This document shows, in pieces, positions 8,462 through 16,974 of a stretch of DNA of 64,000 bases (position 1 is its first letter; the number at the start of each line of letters is the position of its first letter). This stretch comes from Kocuria marina (GTDB taxonomy: Bacteria; Actinomycetota; Actinomycetes; Actinomycetales; Micrococcaceae): the NCBI GenBank assembly GCA_014652975.1, contig BMZV01000001.1, positions 310,001-374,000 on the forward strand, written 5' to 3'. Made by a program: the position numbers and the translations under genes. The notes below the pieces were generated by a model. It was not told the DNA's origin. It did no database searches and saw nothing but the letters and a program-made list of their open reading frames with translations.

Positions 8462-9511
8462 TCAGCCCCTGCGATGCACCACGCCGTGCGCGAATTCGAT
8501 CAGTGCCGCTTTGGCCACGGAATCGTCGAGCGGTTCGAGGGCCGCGATGGCCTCGTCCGCCCAGTCGTTGGCAATCTGCCACGCCTCCGCAGCCGCGGGG
8601 TGCTCGGACACGGCCTCGACGGCGCGGGCCAGGGCGGCGTCGTCGGACAGGTCCCCGTCCACGAGCTCGAGCAGCTCGCGCGCGGAGGCCGCGGCGGCCG
8701 GGTCGGAGCCGGCGGCGTCGCGGCGCAACAGCAGGACCGGGAGGGTGTCCACGCCCTCGCGCAGATCCGTACCGCGTATCTTGCCGGAGACGTCCGGGTG
8801 GCCGGTGAGGTCGATGATGTCGTCCGCGAGCTGGAACGCGAGTCCTACCTTCTCGCCGTAGACGACCATGAGATCCACCACGGAGCGGGGCCCCCCGCCC
8901 AGCAGGGCGCCGTACTGACCGCTCGCGGCGATCAACGAACCGGTCTTACCGGAGAGCACCTTGATGTAGTGGGCCACGGGATCCTCGTCCGGGGCGGGAC
9001 CGGTGGTCTCCTGCAGCTGCCCGATCACCAGGCGCTCGAACGTGGTCGCCTGGATCATGAGGGGTTCCTGGCCCAGGGCGGAGACCATGGCGGAGGCACG
9101 TGCGAAGATCATGTCCCCGGTGAGGATGGCCACGGTGTTGCCCCACACCGTGTGCGCGGTCTGCACGCCCCGGCGCATGGGGGCGGAGTCCATGACGTCG
9201 TCGTGGTAGAGGGAGGCCAGGTGGGTCAGTTCCACGACCGCGGCGGCCTCGATGACCTCGTCCGTGACCTCACCGGCCACTTCCGCCGCGAGCAGCGTGA
9301 GGAGGGGCCGCACCCGTTTACCGCCGGCGTCGAGCAGGTGCCGGGCCGTGACGTCCGCGATCCGGTCCGCGGAGTGCACGGACTCTGCCAGCCGCTGCTC
9401 GATCCGATCGAGGCTGCGCAGCATGAGCGGGCCCAGGTGGGAGTCCTGGGCGATGAGCTCGAACCCTTCGGGCAAGCGCAGGGAGTCATTCGGGCGGCTG
9501 GGGTCAGTCAC
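8462..9511 (-). CDS. Long-chain polyprenyl diphosphate synthase (menaquinone side chain)
   Basis: The 349-residue protein condenses isopentenyl diphosphate units onto an allylic primer. Both aspartate-rich motifs are present: DDVMD at residues 104-108 and DDIID further on in LADDIIDL. The GGKRVRP motif is at about 63-69. The residue five before the first motif is Ala, not a bulky aromatic, which fits a long-chain product. The frame also begins at TTG 9532, but that codon lies upstream of a TAGAGT -10 box; the GTG at 9511 is 8 nt after the box and is preferred. It lies just downstream of the geranylgeranyl-reductase-like gene, close to menF and menD, so the product is probably the menaquinone tail. 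Confidence 0.88.
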   Translation of the reverse strand: MTDPSRPNDSLRLPEGFELIAQDSHLGPLMLRSLDRIEQRLAESVHSADRIADVTARHLLDAGGKRVRPLLTLLAAEVAGEVTDEVIEAAAVVELTHLASLYHDDVMDSAPMRRGVQTAHTVWGNTVAILTGDMIFARASAMVSALGQEPLMIQATTFERLVIGQLQETTGPAPDEDPVAHYIKVLSGKTGSLIAASGQYGALLGGGPRSVVDLMVVYGEKVGLAFQLADDIIDLTGHPDVSGKIRGTDLREGVDTLPVLLLRRDAAGSDPAAAASARELLELVDGDLSDDAALARAVEAVSEHPAAAEAWQIANDWADEAIAALEPLDDSVAKAALIEFAHGVVHRRG

Positions 9512-9519
9512 GATCCACC

Positions 9520-9525
9520 ACTCTA
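9520..9525 (-). promoter_or_regulatory. -10 box TAGAGT for polyprenyl synthase
   Basis: On the minus strand TAGAGT ends 8 nt before the GTG at 9511. It lies just past the end of the upstream reductase gene, so the synthase may have its own leaderless transcript besides any read-through. Confidence 0.4.
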
Positions 9526-9533
9526 TCGACAAT

Positions 9534-10805
9534 TCAGCTCGCGGGGGTCAGTGCGTCCAGCACCGCGATCGCGCGATCGGTCACAGTCCGGGCGGGCCGG
9601 TCCGACAGTTCCGTCATGACCCGCACCGCGAAGCGCATCATGGCCGGGACGCTCATCCCCGCCCGTAGGCCCGCGGTGAGGATCGCCGGGTGGCCGATGA
9701 GCTCGGCGAGCGCCCGGCCCTGCGTGAAATGGGCCCCCCATTCGGCGCGCACGAGCTGCGGGTAGCGGGCGAGCGCGTTCTCCCGTTGCTGGGGCCCGTT
9801 GGCCTCGGCGGCGTCCACGATGCACGACGCCGCGAACAGCGCGGACTCCATGGCGTTGGAGATCCCCTCCCCGTTGAACGGGGACACGAGCCCCGCGGAG
9901 TCCCCGAGCAGCATGAGCCCGGGAACGTAGTGCGGGGTGCGGTTGCCGGCCATGGGCAGCGCGGCCGAACCCACCCGGCCCACCTGGTGCTCCGGGTCAA
10001 AGGTCCACTCGGCGGGCATGGACGCGGCCCAGTCACGCAGCACCGCGCGGTAATCGAGCTTGCCGAACGCGGGCGAGGTGTCCAGAATGCCCAGGCCGAC
10101 GTTCGCGGTGCCGTCCCCCACGCCGAAGACCCAGCCGTAGCCGGGCAGCAGGGAGCGCTCGGGGTCCGTGCCGTCCGCGAGTTCGAGCCACCCCTCCATC
10201 CAATCGAGCTCCGAGCGCGGGGAACGGTAGTACGTGCGCACGGCCACGCCCAGGGGCCGATCCGTGCGCCGGTGAAGACCCGCGGCCACGGCGGTGCGGG
10301 TCGAGTTGCCGTCCGCGGCGAGCACGAGGTCCGCGCGGTGCTCCTCCGTCTCGGCGGTGCGTCGCCCGGTCGCCGGGTCCATCACGGCTGCCTGCACGCC
10401 CACGATCCGCCCGGTGTCATCACGCAGCACGTCCCGCACCGTGCGGTGCTCGATCACGTGCGCACCGGCACGCCGGGCGTGCCGCACCAGGTCCTCGTCG
10501 AAACCCGCGCGCGTGCGCACGAGTCCGTAGGACGGGAAATCGGTCAGTTCGGGCCACGGGACCTCCACGGTGCGCCCGGACGCCACGAGTCGCAGTCCCT
10601 TGTTGGCCTTATAACCCTCCGCGGCGCCGTGCGGCAAGCCCATGAGCTGCATCTGGCGCACGGCCCGCGGCGTGAGCCCGTCCCCGCACACCTTCTCCCG
10701 CGGGTAGCCGCTCTTCTCGAGCACGGTCACCGCGATCCCCTGGCTCGCCAACCAGTACGCCGCCGTGGCACCGGCGGGGCCTCCCCCGCTGATCAAGACC
10801 TTCAC
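9534..10805 (-). CDS. Geranylgeranyl reductase family FAD-dependent oxidoreductase (MenJ-like)
   Basis: The 423-residue protein begins with a Rossmann FAD motif (VLISGGGPAGATAAYWLA) and has the family sequences EKVCGDGLTPRAV, LVLAADGNSTRTAVA and LLGDSAGLVSPFNGEGISNAMES. These enzymes reduce isoprenoid double bonds; in mycobacteria the relative MenJ saturates one menaquinone unit. Its stop is 23 bp before the polyprenyl synthase start, so a joint role in making partially saturated menaquinone is likely. The GTG at 10805 follows GGAGGG at a suitable distance. The frame is open about 360 nt further upstream, but that part overlaps the divergent menF promoter and has no family match. Confidence 0.82.
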   Translation of the reverse strand: MKVLISGGGPAGATAAYWLASQGIAVTVLEKSGYPREKVCGDGLTPRAVRQMQLMGLPHGAAEGYKANKGLRLVASGRTVEVPWPELTDFPSYGLVRTRAGFDEDLVRHARRAGAHVIEHRTVRDVLRDDTGRIVGVQAAVMDPATGRRTAETEEHRADLVLAADGNSTRTAVAAGLHRRTDRPLGVAVRTYYRSPRSELDWMEGWLELADGTDPERSLLPGYGWVFGVGDGTANVGLGILDTSPAFGKLDYRAVLRDWAASMPAEWTFDPEHQVGRVGSAALPMAGNRTPHYVPGLMLLGDSAGLVSPFNGEGISNAMESALFAASCIVDAAEANGPQQRENALARYPQLVRAEWGAHFTQGRALAELIGHPAILTAGLRAGMSVPAMMRFAVRVMTELSDRPARTVTDRAIAVLDALTPAS

Positions 10806-11002
10806 TGCGCCGCGGCCCTCCGCTTCCTGTGTTCTTCCTTGTGATGTCGGCGCGCCCGCGTGCTGGACGGACCACCCGCCCATTGTGTCATCGCCCGCCG
10901 ACGCCGCTGTCCCCGCCGTCGTCGCTCCGCCCACGGACTCGGCAGGAAGCCGGGCCGGTCCCGGCCCACCCGACCGACACCGCCGCGCCCACGCGCGCGT
11001 CC

Positions 11003-11008
11003 TATGCT
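11003..11008 (+). promoter_or_regulatory. -10 box TATGCT for menF
   Basis: TATGCT ends 8 nt before the ATG at 11017, a leaderless-type arrangement that supports this start over the upstream open frame. Confidence 0.45.
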
Positions 11009-11016
11009 TGAGGACG

Positions 11017-12441
11017 ATGACACCCGAGTTCCCCGCACCCCGCCTGAGTGCGCTCACCCTTCCCCTGTCCGAGGTTCCCGCGGCCGCGGAGTTCGCCCGC
11101 AACCCGGACGTCCGGCGGTTGCTAGGCAGCGCGGACCCGGCCACGTGGATCATGCGCGGCAAGGGAATCGTCGGCCTCGGTCGCGTGGCGGCCTACCGCG
11201 TGCGGGGCGGGACCCGATTCACCTCCGCGCGCGTGTGGTGGGACGAGCTTCGCCAGGACGCGACCGTGCATGACTTCGTGCAGCACCCCGGCACCGGTTT
11301 GCTGGCCTTCGGGGCGTTCGCGTTCGCGCCGTCCTCCACGGTGGACTCCGGGCTCATGGTCCCCGAGCTCGTGATCGGCACCGACGCCCACGGCGCGTGG
11401 CTCACCCTGATCTCCACCGGACCGTCCGAACCCACGGTCGAGGACGTCGACGCCGCGTGGCGTCGCCTCGTGCGCGCCGCACCCGCGGTGGCGCGGCCTG
11501 AGGAACCGGACGCAGCGGCGTCGTCGTACCCCACGGCCGTGCCCGGGACCCTGGACGAACAGCGCTGGATGGAGGCCGTCGCGGACGGCGTGGGGATGAT
11601 CCGCGCGGGGGAGCTCGACAAGCTCGTGCTCGCGCGGGACGTGGTCGTGGACACCGGGCGGCCCATCGAACTCGGTGCGGTGCTGGGGCGGTTGAGCGAA
11701 CGCTTCGCCACGTGCTGGACGTACTGCGTGCGCCTGGGCCCGGAGCAGGAAGGCTCCGAGCAGGAGGGCCCGGACGACGGGGAGGGTGCGGGCCGGTTGC
11801 TCGGCGCGACCCCCGAGATGCTCATCCGGGTGCATCGCGGCACCGCCACGGCCCGTGTGCTCGCCGGGACCCTGGACCGCCAGGACCTGCCGGACGGCGC
11901 CAACCCCGAGGACTTCGCCGGTACCGAGCTGGGCGGGTCCGAGAAGCAACAGCGCGAACACCGCTTCGCCGTGGACTCTCTGATCACGGGGCTGTCCCCG
12001 TACGCGGATGAGGTCTCCGGCGGCGAGCACCCCTTCATCCTGGCGCTGCCGAACGTGTGGCATCTCGCGTCGGACGTCACCGCGCAATTGCGTGCGGGCG
12101 TGGACGGGACCCTGCCCTCGGCCCTCGAACTCGCGGAGGCCGTCCACCCGACCGCCGCGGTGTGCGGGACGCCCACCGAGACCGCCGGGGCCGTGATCGA
12201 GGACCTCGAACGCATGGACCGTGGGCTCTACGCCGGCCCTGTGGGCTGGCTCGACGGCGCGGGTAACGGCGAGTGGGGCATCGCCCTGCGCGGCGCCGTG
12301 CAGCTGGACGCGCACCGGGCGCGCGTGAGCGCCGGCTGCGGGATCGTGGCCGAATCCGATCCGCGCGCCGAGCTCGCCGAGACCTGGGCGAAACTGCGCC
12401 CCATGCTCGAGTCCCTGCCCGCACGGTGGGACCGGGAGTAA
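11017..12441 (+). CDS. menF: Isochorismate synthase MenF
   Basis: The 474-residue protein converts chorismate to isochorismate, the first step of menaquinone synthesis. The chorismate-binding domain fills the C-terminal 270 residues: KLVLARDVVV, LGATPEMLIRV, LAGTL, HPTAAVCGTPTETA, ERMDRGLYAGPVGW and an end with VSAGCGIVAESDPRAELAETWAK. These are the active-site blocks shared by MenF/EntC. The more variable N-terminal part matches the family poorly, as is usual. It is divergent from the reductase and polyprenyl synthase pair and 4.5 kb from menD. An EntC role in siderophore synthesis is possible but no siderophore genes are nearby. Confidence 0.9.
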   Translation: MTPEFPAPRLSALTLPLSEVPAAAEFARNPDVRRLLGSADPATWIMRGKGIVGLGRVAAYRVRGGTRFTSARVWWDELRQDATVHDFVQHPGTGLLAFGAFAFAPSSTVDSGLMVPELVIGTDAHGAWLTLISTGPSEPTVEDVDAAWRRLVRAAPAVARPEEPDAAASSYPTAVPGTLDEQRWMEAVADGVGMIRAGELDKLVLARDVVVDTGRPIELGAVLGRLSERFATCWTYCVRLGPEQEGSEQEGPDDGEGAGRLLGATPEMLIRVHRGTATARVLAGTLDRQDLPDGANPEDFAGTELGGSEKQQREHRFAVDSLITGLSPYADEVSGGEHPFILALPNVWHLASDVTAQLRAGVDGTLPSALELAEAVHPTAAVCGTPTETAGAVIEDLERMDRGLYAGPVGWLDGAGNGEWGIALRGAVQLDAHRARVSAGCGIVAESDPRAELAETWAKLRPMLESLPARWDRE

Positions 12442-12525
12442 AGGGATTCCGGGCCGATCCGGGCACCCCGTAGTAAAATCGCCACGAGTTTCACCCGGAA
12501 CCCCACATCTCCCCGAGGAGCACAC

Positions 12526-13293
12526 ATGTCAACCCTGCGCCGACTCGTTCCCGCGCTCGCCGTCCTCTCCGCCGCAGGCTTGGCACTGACCGGTTGTGAA
12601 TCGACCTCCGGGGGCGGCTCCCAGGCCGGTGGCTCCGACACGTTCACCGTGTGCACCAACTCTCCGTACCCGCCGTTCGAGTTCGAGAAGGACGGCAAGA
12701 TCGTGGGCTTCGACATGTCTCTGGGGGACGAGATCGCCAAGGACCTGGGCCGGGAGAAGAACGTGGTGCAGGCGAACTTCGAGACCCTCGAGTCCGGAGC
12801 GGCGCTGGACACCGACCAGTGCGATGCCGCCATTTCCGGGATCACCATCACGGACGCCCGCAAGCAGTCCGTGGACTTCTCCAAGCCGTACTTCAACGAC
12901 CAGATCGCCCTGCTGACCACCAAGGATTCCGGGATCCGCGACTTCGACTCCGTGGGGGACAAGACCGTGGGCGTACAGCAGGCCACCTCCGGTGAGCAGT
13001 TCGCCAAGGACAAGCACCTGAAGACCCAGCAGTTCGAGGACGTGGAGCTCATGTTCCAGTCCCTCGAGTCCGGTGGCGTGCAGGCCGTGTCCGGGAACAT
13101 CTCCACGCTGTCCAAGCGCGCGAAGGACAACCCGGACCTCGAGGTCGTGCAGACCGTGGACACCAACGAGAACCTGGGCGTGGCCGTGAAGAAGGGCAAC
13201 ACCGAGATCCTCGACTCCGTGAACAAGACCCTGGACCGCATCACGAGCGACGGCACCATGGACAAGATGAAGAAGGAGTGGATGGGCCTGTAG
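12526..13293 (+). CDS. Polar amino-acid ABC transporter, substrate-binding lipoprotein
   Basis: The 255-residue protein has a signal peptide ending in the lipobox LTGC (Cys about residue 24), so it is likely a lipid-anchored extracellular receptor. The mature part is a family 3 solute-binding protein: FTVCTNSPYPPFEFEKDGKIVGFDMSL at its start, then CDAAISGITITDARKQSVDFSKPY, and a VGVQQATSG segment. Family 3 members bind amino acids such as glutamine, glutamate, cystine or arginine. GAGGAG precedes the ATG. It is the first gene of a three-gene importer and is followed by a strong hairpin that may raise its dose relative to the permease. Confidence 0.9.
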   Translation: MSTLRRLVPALAVLSAAGLALTGCESTSGGGSQAGGSDTFTVCTNSPYPPFEFEKDGKIVGFDMSLGDEIAKDLGREKNVVQANFETLESGAALDTDQCDAAISGITITDARKQSVDFSKPYFNDQIALLTTKDSGIRDFDSVGDKTVGVQQATSGEQFAKDKHLKTQQFEDVELMFQSLESGGVQAVSGNISTLSKRAKDNPDLEVVQTVDTNENLGVAVKKGNTEILDSVNKTLDRITSDGTMDKMKKEWMGL

Positions 13294-13320
13294 GCTCCAC
13301 TCCCCGAGAGCAGGACATCC

Positions 13321-13349
13321 GTGCCGGGCGGTGTGACACCGCCCGGCAC
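13321..13349 (+). other. 13-bp hairpin between binding-protein and permease genes
   Basis: GTGCCGGGCGGTG and CACCGCCCGGCAC form a perfect stem with the 3-nt loop TGA. No T-run follows. In ABC operons such intergenic hairpins often protect the upstream mRNA or reduce read-through, which would give more binding protein than permease. Confidence 0.6.
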
Positions 13350-13384
13350 GCATATGTGGGCAACCCACGGACAGGGAGACATCC

Positions 13385-14179
13385 ATGGCCATGACCACCC
13401 GGCAGCGCGCCAAGCTGTCGCGGGGCATCCAGTACGCCGTACTCGTCGTCGTACTGGTAGCACTCGTGTTCCTCGCGGACTGGAACGTGCTCTACCAGCG
13501 CGTGTTCAACCCCGAGGTCGCACTGAACCAGTTCCCCGGGATCATCACCGTGGCGCTGAAGAACACCCTGATCTACACGGTCCTGGGCTTCGTGGTGGGC
13601 CTGACCCTGGGTGTGGTCCTCGCGCTCATGAAGCTCTCCTCCGTGGCGCCCTACCGGTGGATCGCGACCCTCTACATCGAGTTCTTCCGCGGCGTGCCCG
13701 CGCTGCTCGTGTTCCTGGCCCTGGGCTACGGCATCCCCCTGGCCTTCGGCTTCCGCTTCAACCACTACGTGACCGTGATGATCGCGCTCGGCGTGGTCGC
13801 CGCCGCGTACATCGCCGAGTCCCTCCGCGCAGGTCTGCAGGCCGTGCCCCCGGGGCAGTACGAGGCTGCCCGCTCCCTGGGCATGTCCCACACCCGCGCC
13901 ATGGTCACGATCGTGATCCCCCAGGCCCTGCGCATCGTCCTGCCGCCGCTGACCAACGAGGTCATCCTGCTGACCAAGGACTCCTCCCTGGTCTATCTGC
14001 TGGGCATGGGCGTGCAGCAGTACGAACTCACCAAGTTCGGCCGCGAAGGCATCTCCGACGCCGGCGCCGGGCTGACCCCGCTCGTCGTGGCCGGCATCTG
14101 CTACCTGATCATCACCGTGCCGCTGGGGCTTCTGTCCCGCCACTTCGAAACCAAGACCGACCGGGTCAAGAAGTCCTAG
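13385..14179 (+). CDS. Polar amino-acid ABC transporter, permease
   Basis: The 264-residue inner-membrane protein has five or six hydrophobic segments. It carries the HisM-type permease domain: GVVLALMKLSS, YIEFFRGVPALLVFLALGYG and the EAA loop (EAARSLGMSHTRAMVTIVIPQALRIVLPPL) that contacts the ATPase. Only one permease gene is present, so a homodimer is expected. It lies between the binding protein and the ATPase, with 9 nt to the latter, and is surely in the same operon. The substrate is not decided by these motifs. Confidence 0.9.
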   Translation: MAMTTRQRAKLSRGIQYAVLVVVLVALVFLADWNVLYQRVFNPEVALNQFPGIITVALKNTLIYTVLGFVVGLTLGVVLALMKLSSVAPYRWIATLYIEFFRGVPALLVFLALGYGIPLAFGFRFNHYVTVMIALGVVAAAYIAESLRAGLQAVPPGQYEAARSLGMSHTRAMVTIVIPQALRIVLPPLTNEVILLTKDSSLVYLLGMGVQQYELTKFGREGISDAGAGLTPLVVAGICYLIITVPLGLLSRHFETKTDRVKKS

Positions 14180-14188
14180 GAGCTCCCA

Positions 14189-15160
<972 letters not shown>

Positions 15161-15249
15161 TCCGCCCGCCGACTCCCGTGCAACGGGGGCCCCGCCCACG
15201 TGATCCCGCAGCAATGGGCGGGGCGCTCGACGCCGCGTGGAAGCACACG

Positions 15250-15290
15250 ACGACGGCGCCGCTATTCGGGAAGAACAGCGGCGCCGTCGT
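15250..15290. terminator. Hairpin downstream of the ABC operon
   Basis: ACGACGGCGCCGCT pairs perfectly with AGCGGCGCCGTCGT (14 bp) around a 13-nt loop. It lies between the rightward ABC operon and the leftward MFS remnant, which suits a terminator for both. No T-run is present, as is common in high-GC actinobacteria. Confidence 0.6.
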
Positions 15291-15334
15291 GGTGGAACAC
15301 GGGTGCCGAGCGGGTGCCCGACCGGATCGGTGGA

Positions 15335-15855
15335 TCAGACGCGATCCGTGACAGGGATGTCGGTGGCGGGCCCCGGGATGTCCTGGGTCTCGAGGATCTC
15401 CTCGGCCTTGGCCTTGGCCTGTTCCACCGTGCGCTGACGCGGCACGAGGATGGTCACGAGCGCACCGAACAGGGCCACGGCACCGAAGATGTAGAACGCG
15501 GTGGCACCTCCCAGGTTGGCGGCCAGGCGCCACCCGCCGATGAGTGGGCCGAAGATCCCGCCCAGGCGGCCGGAGCCCCAGGCCACGCCGGCGGCACGTG
15601 CTTGGTCGTGTAGTAGTTGGACGTGAAGCCGTAGATCAGCACCTGGGTACCCAGGGTGCCCCCACCGGCGATCGCGATGACGATGAACAGCACCGGCAGC
15701 GGGAACGCGAAGGTCATGAGCGCCAGGGGGATGGCCGCGAGCACGAACGTGGTGGCCACGATGCGTTGCGGGCCCGAACGGTCCGCGAGCTTGGAGGCGA
15801 GCATGCCGCCGATCACCGCGCCCGAGTTGAGCACCGACGTGGCGCTCATTACTCG
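15335..15855 (-). pseudogene. C-terminal remnant of an aromatic-acid/H+ symporter-type MFS transporter
   Basis: Only the last 170 or so residues of a 12-helix transporter remain. The upstream frame gives GAVIGGMLASKLADRSGPQR, then GGGTLGTQVLIYGFTSNYYTTK. The match then moves to another frame at about 15600, continuing RAAGVAWGSGRLGGIFGPLIGG to the normal end. So the gene has lost its 5' half and carries a frameshift. The pattern resembles the AAHS family (PcaK-like), the same family as the intact transporter at 27.5 kb. It is not expected to make a working protein. Decay or an assembly error could explain the frameshift, but not the missing 5' half. Confidence 0.75.
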
Positions 15856-15898
15856 ACCTCGATCCTGACCGAGAGTGTGACCCATGGCACCGGGAGCA

Positions 15899-15920
15899 AC
15901 CCCTGGGTTTTACCAGGGGT
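15899..15920 (+). terminator. Possible terminator hairpin upstream of the MFS relic
   Basis: ACCCCTGG and CCAGGGGT form an 8-bp stem around the loop GTTTTA, followed on the plus strand by the pyrimidine-rich GCCTCTTTCC. No rightward gene ends here, so it may be a leftover of a lost gene. The rest of 15921-16116 holds nothing that I recognise. Confidence 0.4.
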
Positions 15921-16116
15921 GCCTCTTTCCCGGATTGTGAATGAATCGGCGTGATTGAAACACGCACCCTATGATGAGGACGCCTATTCACCGGCGTTCG
16001 CGGTGGTCCCGGCGGGGTCGGCCGGCACCCCTCGGGGCGCGCATCCCGCGCCGATGCAGCGCGCCCACCCGATCACGACGTCATGAGCGGCCCCTGCGGG
16101 AGGCGATGAACCGCGG

Positions 16117-16863
16117 TCAGCCCCGGTTCACCATCCCGGAGGGCCGCACCGAGATCACCTCGACCTGAGAATCCCGCGTGGCGTCCACTGCCGTGCGCAC
16201 CGCCGCGGCAATCTGCTCGGGGCGGATCCAGTCCTCGGGGTGGTACTCGTTGCCCATGTACGCCTGCAGTTCCTCCTGCATGTCCGTGGCCACGCGCCCC
16301 GGGTGCACCGAGCTCACGCGCACGCCGTTCTCGCGTTCCTCCTCACGCAGCGCGTCGGTCAGGGCGCGCAGGGCGAACTTGGTCCCGGAGTACAGCGCCG
16401 CCGACGGGCCCGAGGTGAACCCCGAGCCCGAGTTGATGGCCACGACGTCACCGCCGGCCACGCGCAGCTGGGGCAGGGTCAATCGGGTCAGCTGGGCCAC
16501 GGAGATCACGTTGACGTCGAAGATCCGCTCCCACTGCTCCCGCGTGGCCTCCTCCACCCGCGCTTGCGGTGCGATCCCGGCCGAGTGGACCAGCACGTTG
16601 AGCCCCTCGAACTCGTCCCGCAGGGGTTCCCACGCCGCGGCGACCTCCTCGTCCGAGCTCACGTCCGCGGTGAACGCCCGGGTCCCCGGACCCAGCCCGG
16701 CGAGTTCGTCGCGGACCCGCTGGACGTCGGCGGCGGAACGTCCGCCCACGAAGACGATGTGGTCCCGTGCGAGGTCCTGCACGATGGCCCGGCCGATGCC
16801 GCGGGTGGCGCCCGTGACGAGCGCGGTGCGGACGGTGGTCGTGTGAGTGCTCTGCTCAGTCAT
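16117..16863 (-). CDS. SDR-family NAD(P)-dependent oxidoreductase
   Basis: The 248-residue protein is a classical short-chain dehydrogenase. The cofactor motif TGATRGIG is at residues about 17-24, and the catalytic Ser and YxxxK appear in INSGSGFTSGPSAALYSGTKFAL, so the reductase is likely active. After YSGTK the usual VSSVHPGRVATDM region is present. The substrate is unknown; such stand-alone SDRs act on small carbonyls or alcohols. The ATG at 16863 follows a TAGCAT -10 box by 6 nt, so it is probably leaderless and monocistronic. Confidence 0.88.
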   Translation of the reverse strand: MTEQSTHTTTVRTALVTGATRGIGRAIVQDLARDHIVFVGGRSAADVQRVRDELAGLGPGTRAFTADVSSDEEVAAAWEPLRDEFEGLNVLVHSAGIAPQARVEEATREQWERIFDVNVISVAQLTRLTLPQLRVAGGDVVAINSGSGFTSGPSAALYSGTKFALRALTDALREEERENGVRVSSVHPGRVATDMQEELQAYMGNEYHPEDWIRPEQIAAAVRTAVDATRDSQVEVISVRPSGMVNRG

Positions 16864-16869
16864 GACGCC

Positions 16870-16875
16870 ATGCTA
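16870..16875 (-). promoter_or_regulatory. -10 box TAGCAT for the SDR gene
   Basis: On the minus strand TAGCAT is separated by 6 nt from the ATG at 16863, another leaderless-type promoter. Confidence 0.4.
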
Positions 16876-16974
16876 ACGAGCGCCCCGGACACCATGGGCG
16901 GCGCATACGGCCGCGGCCGGCCCGGGACGGTACGCACGGCGCACGGTGAAAAGCATGTGAGCGCCGAGTGGCAT

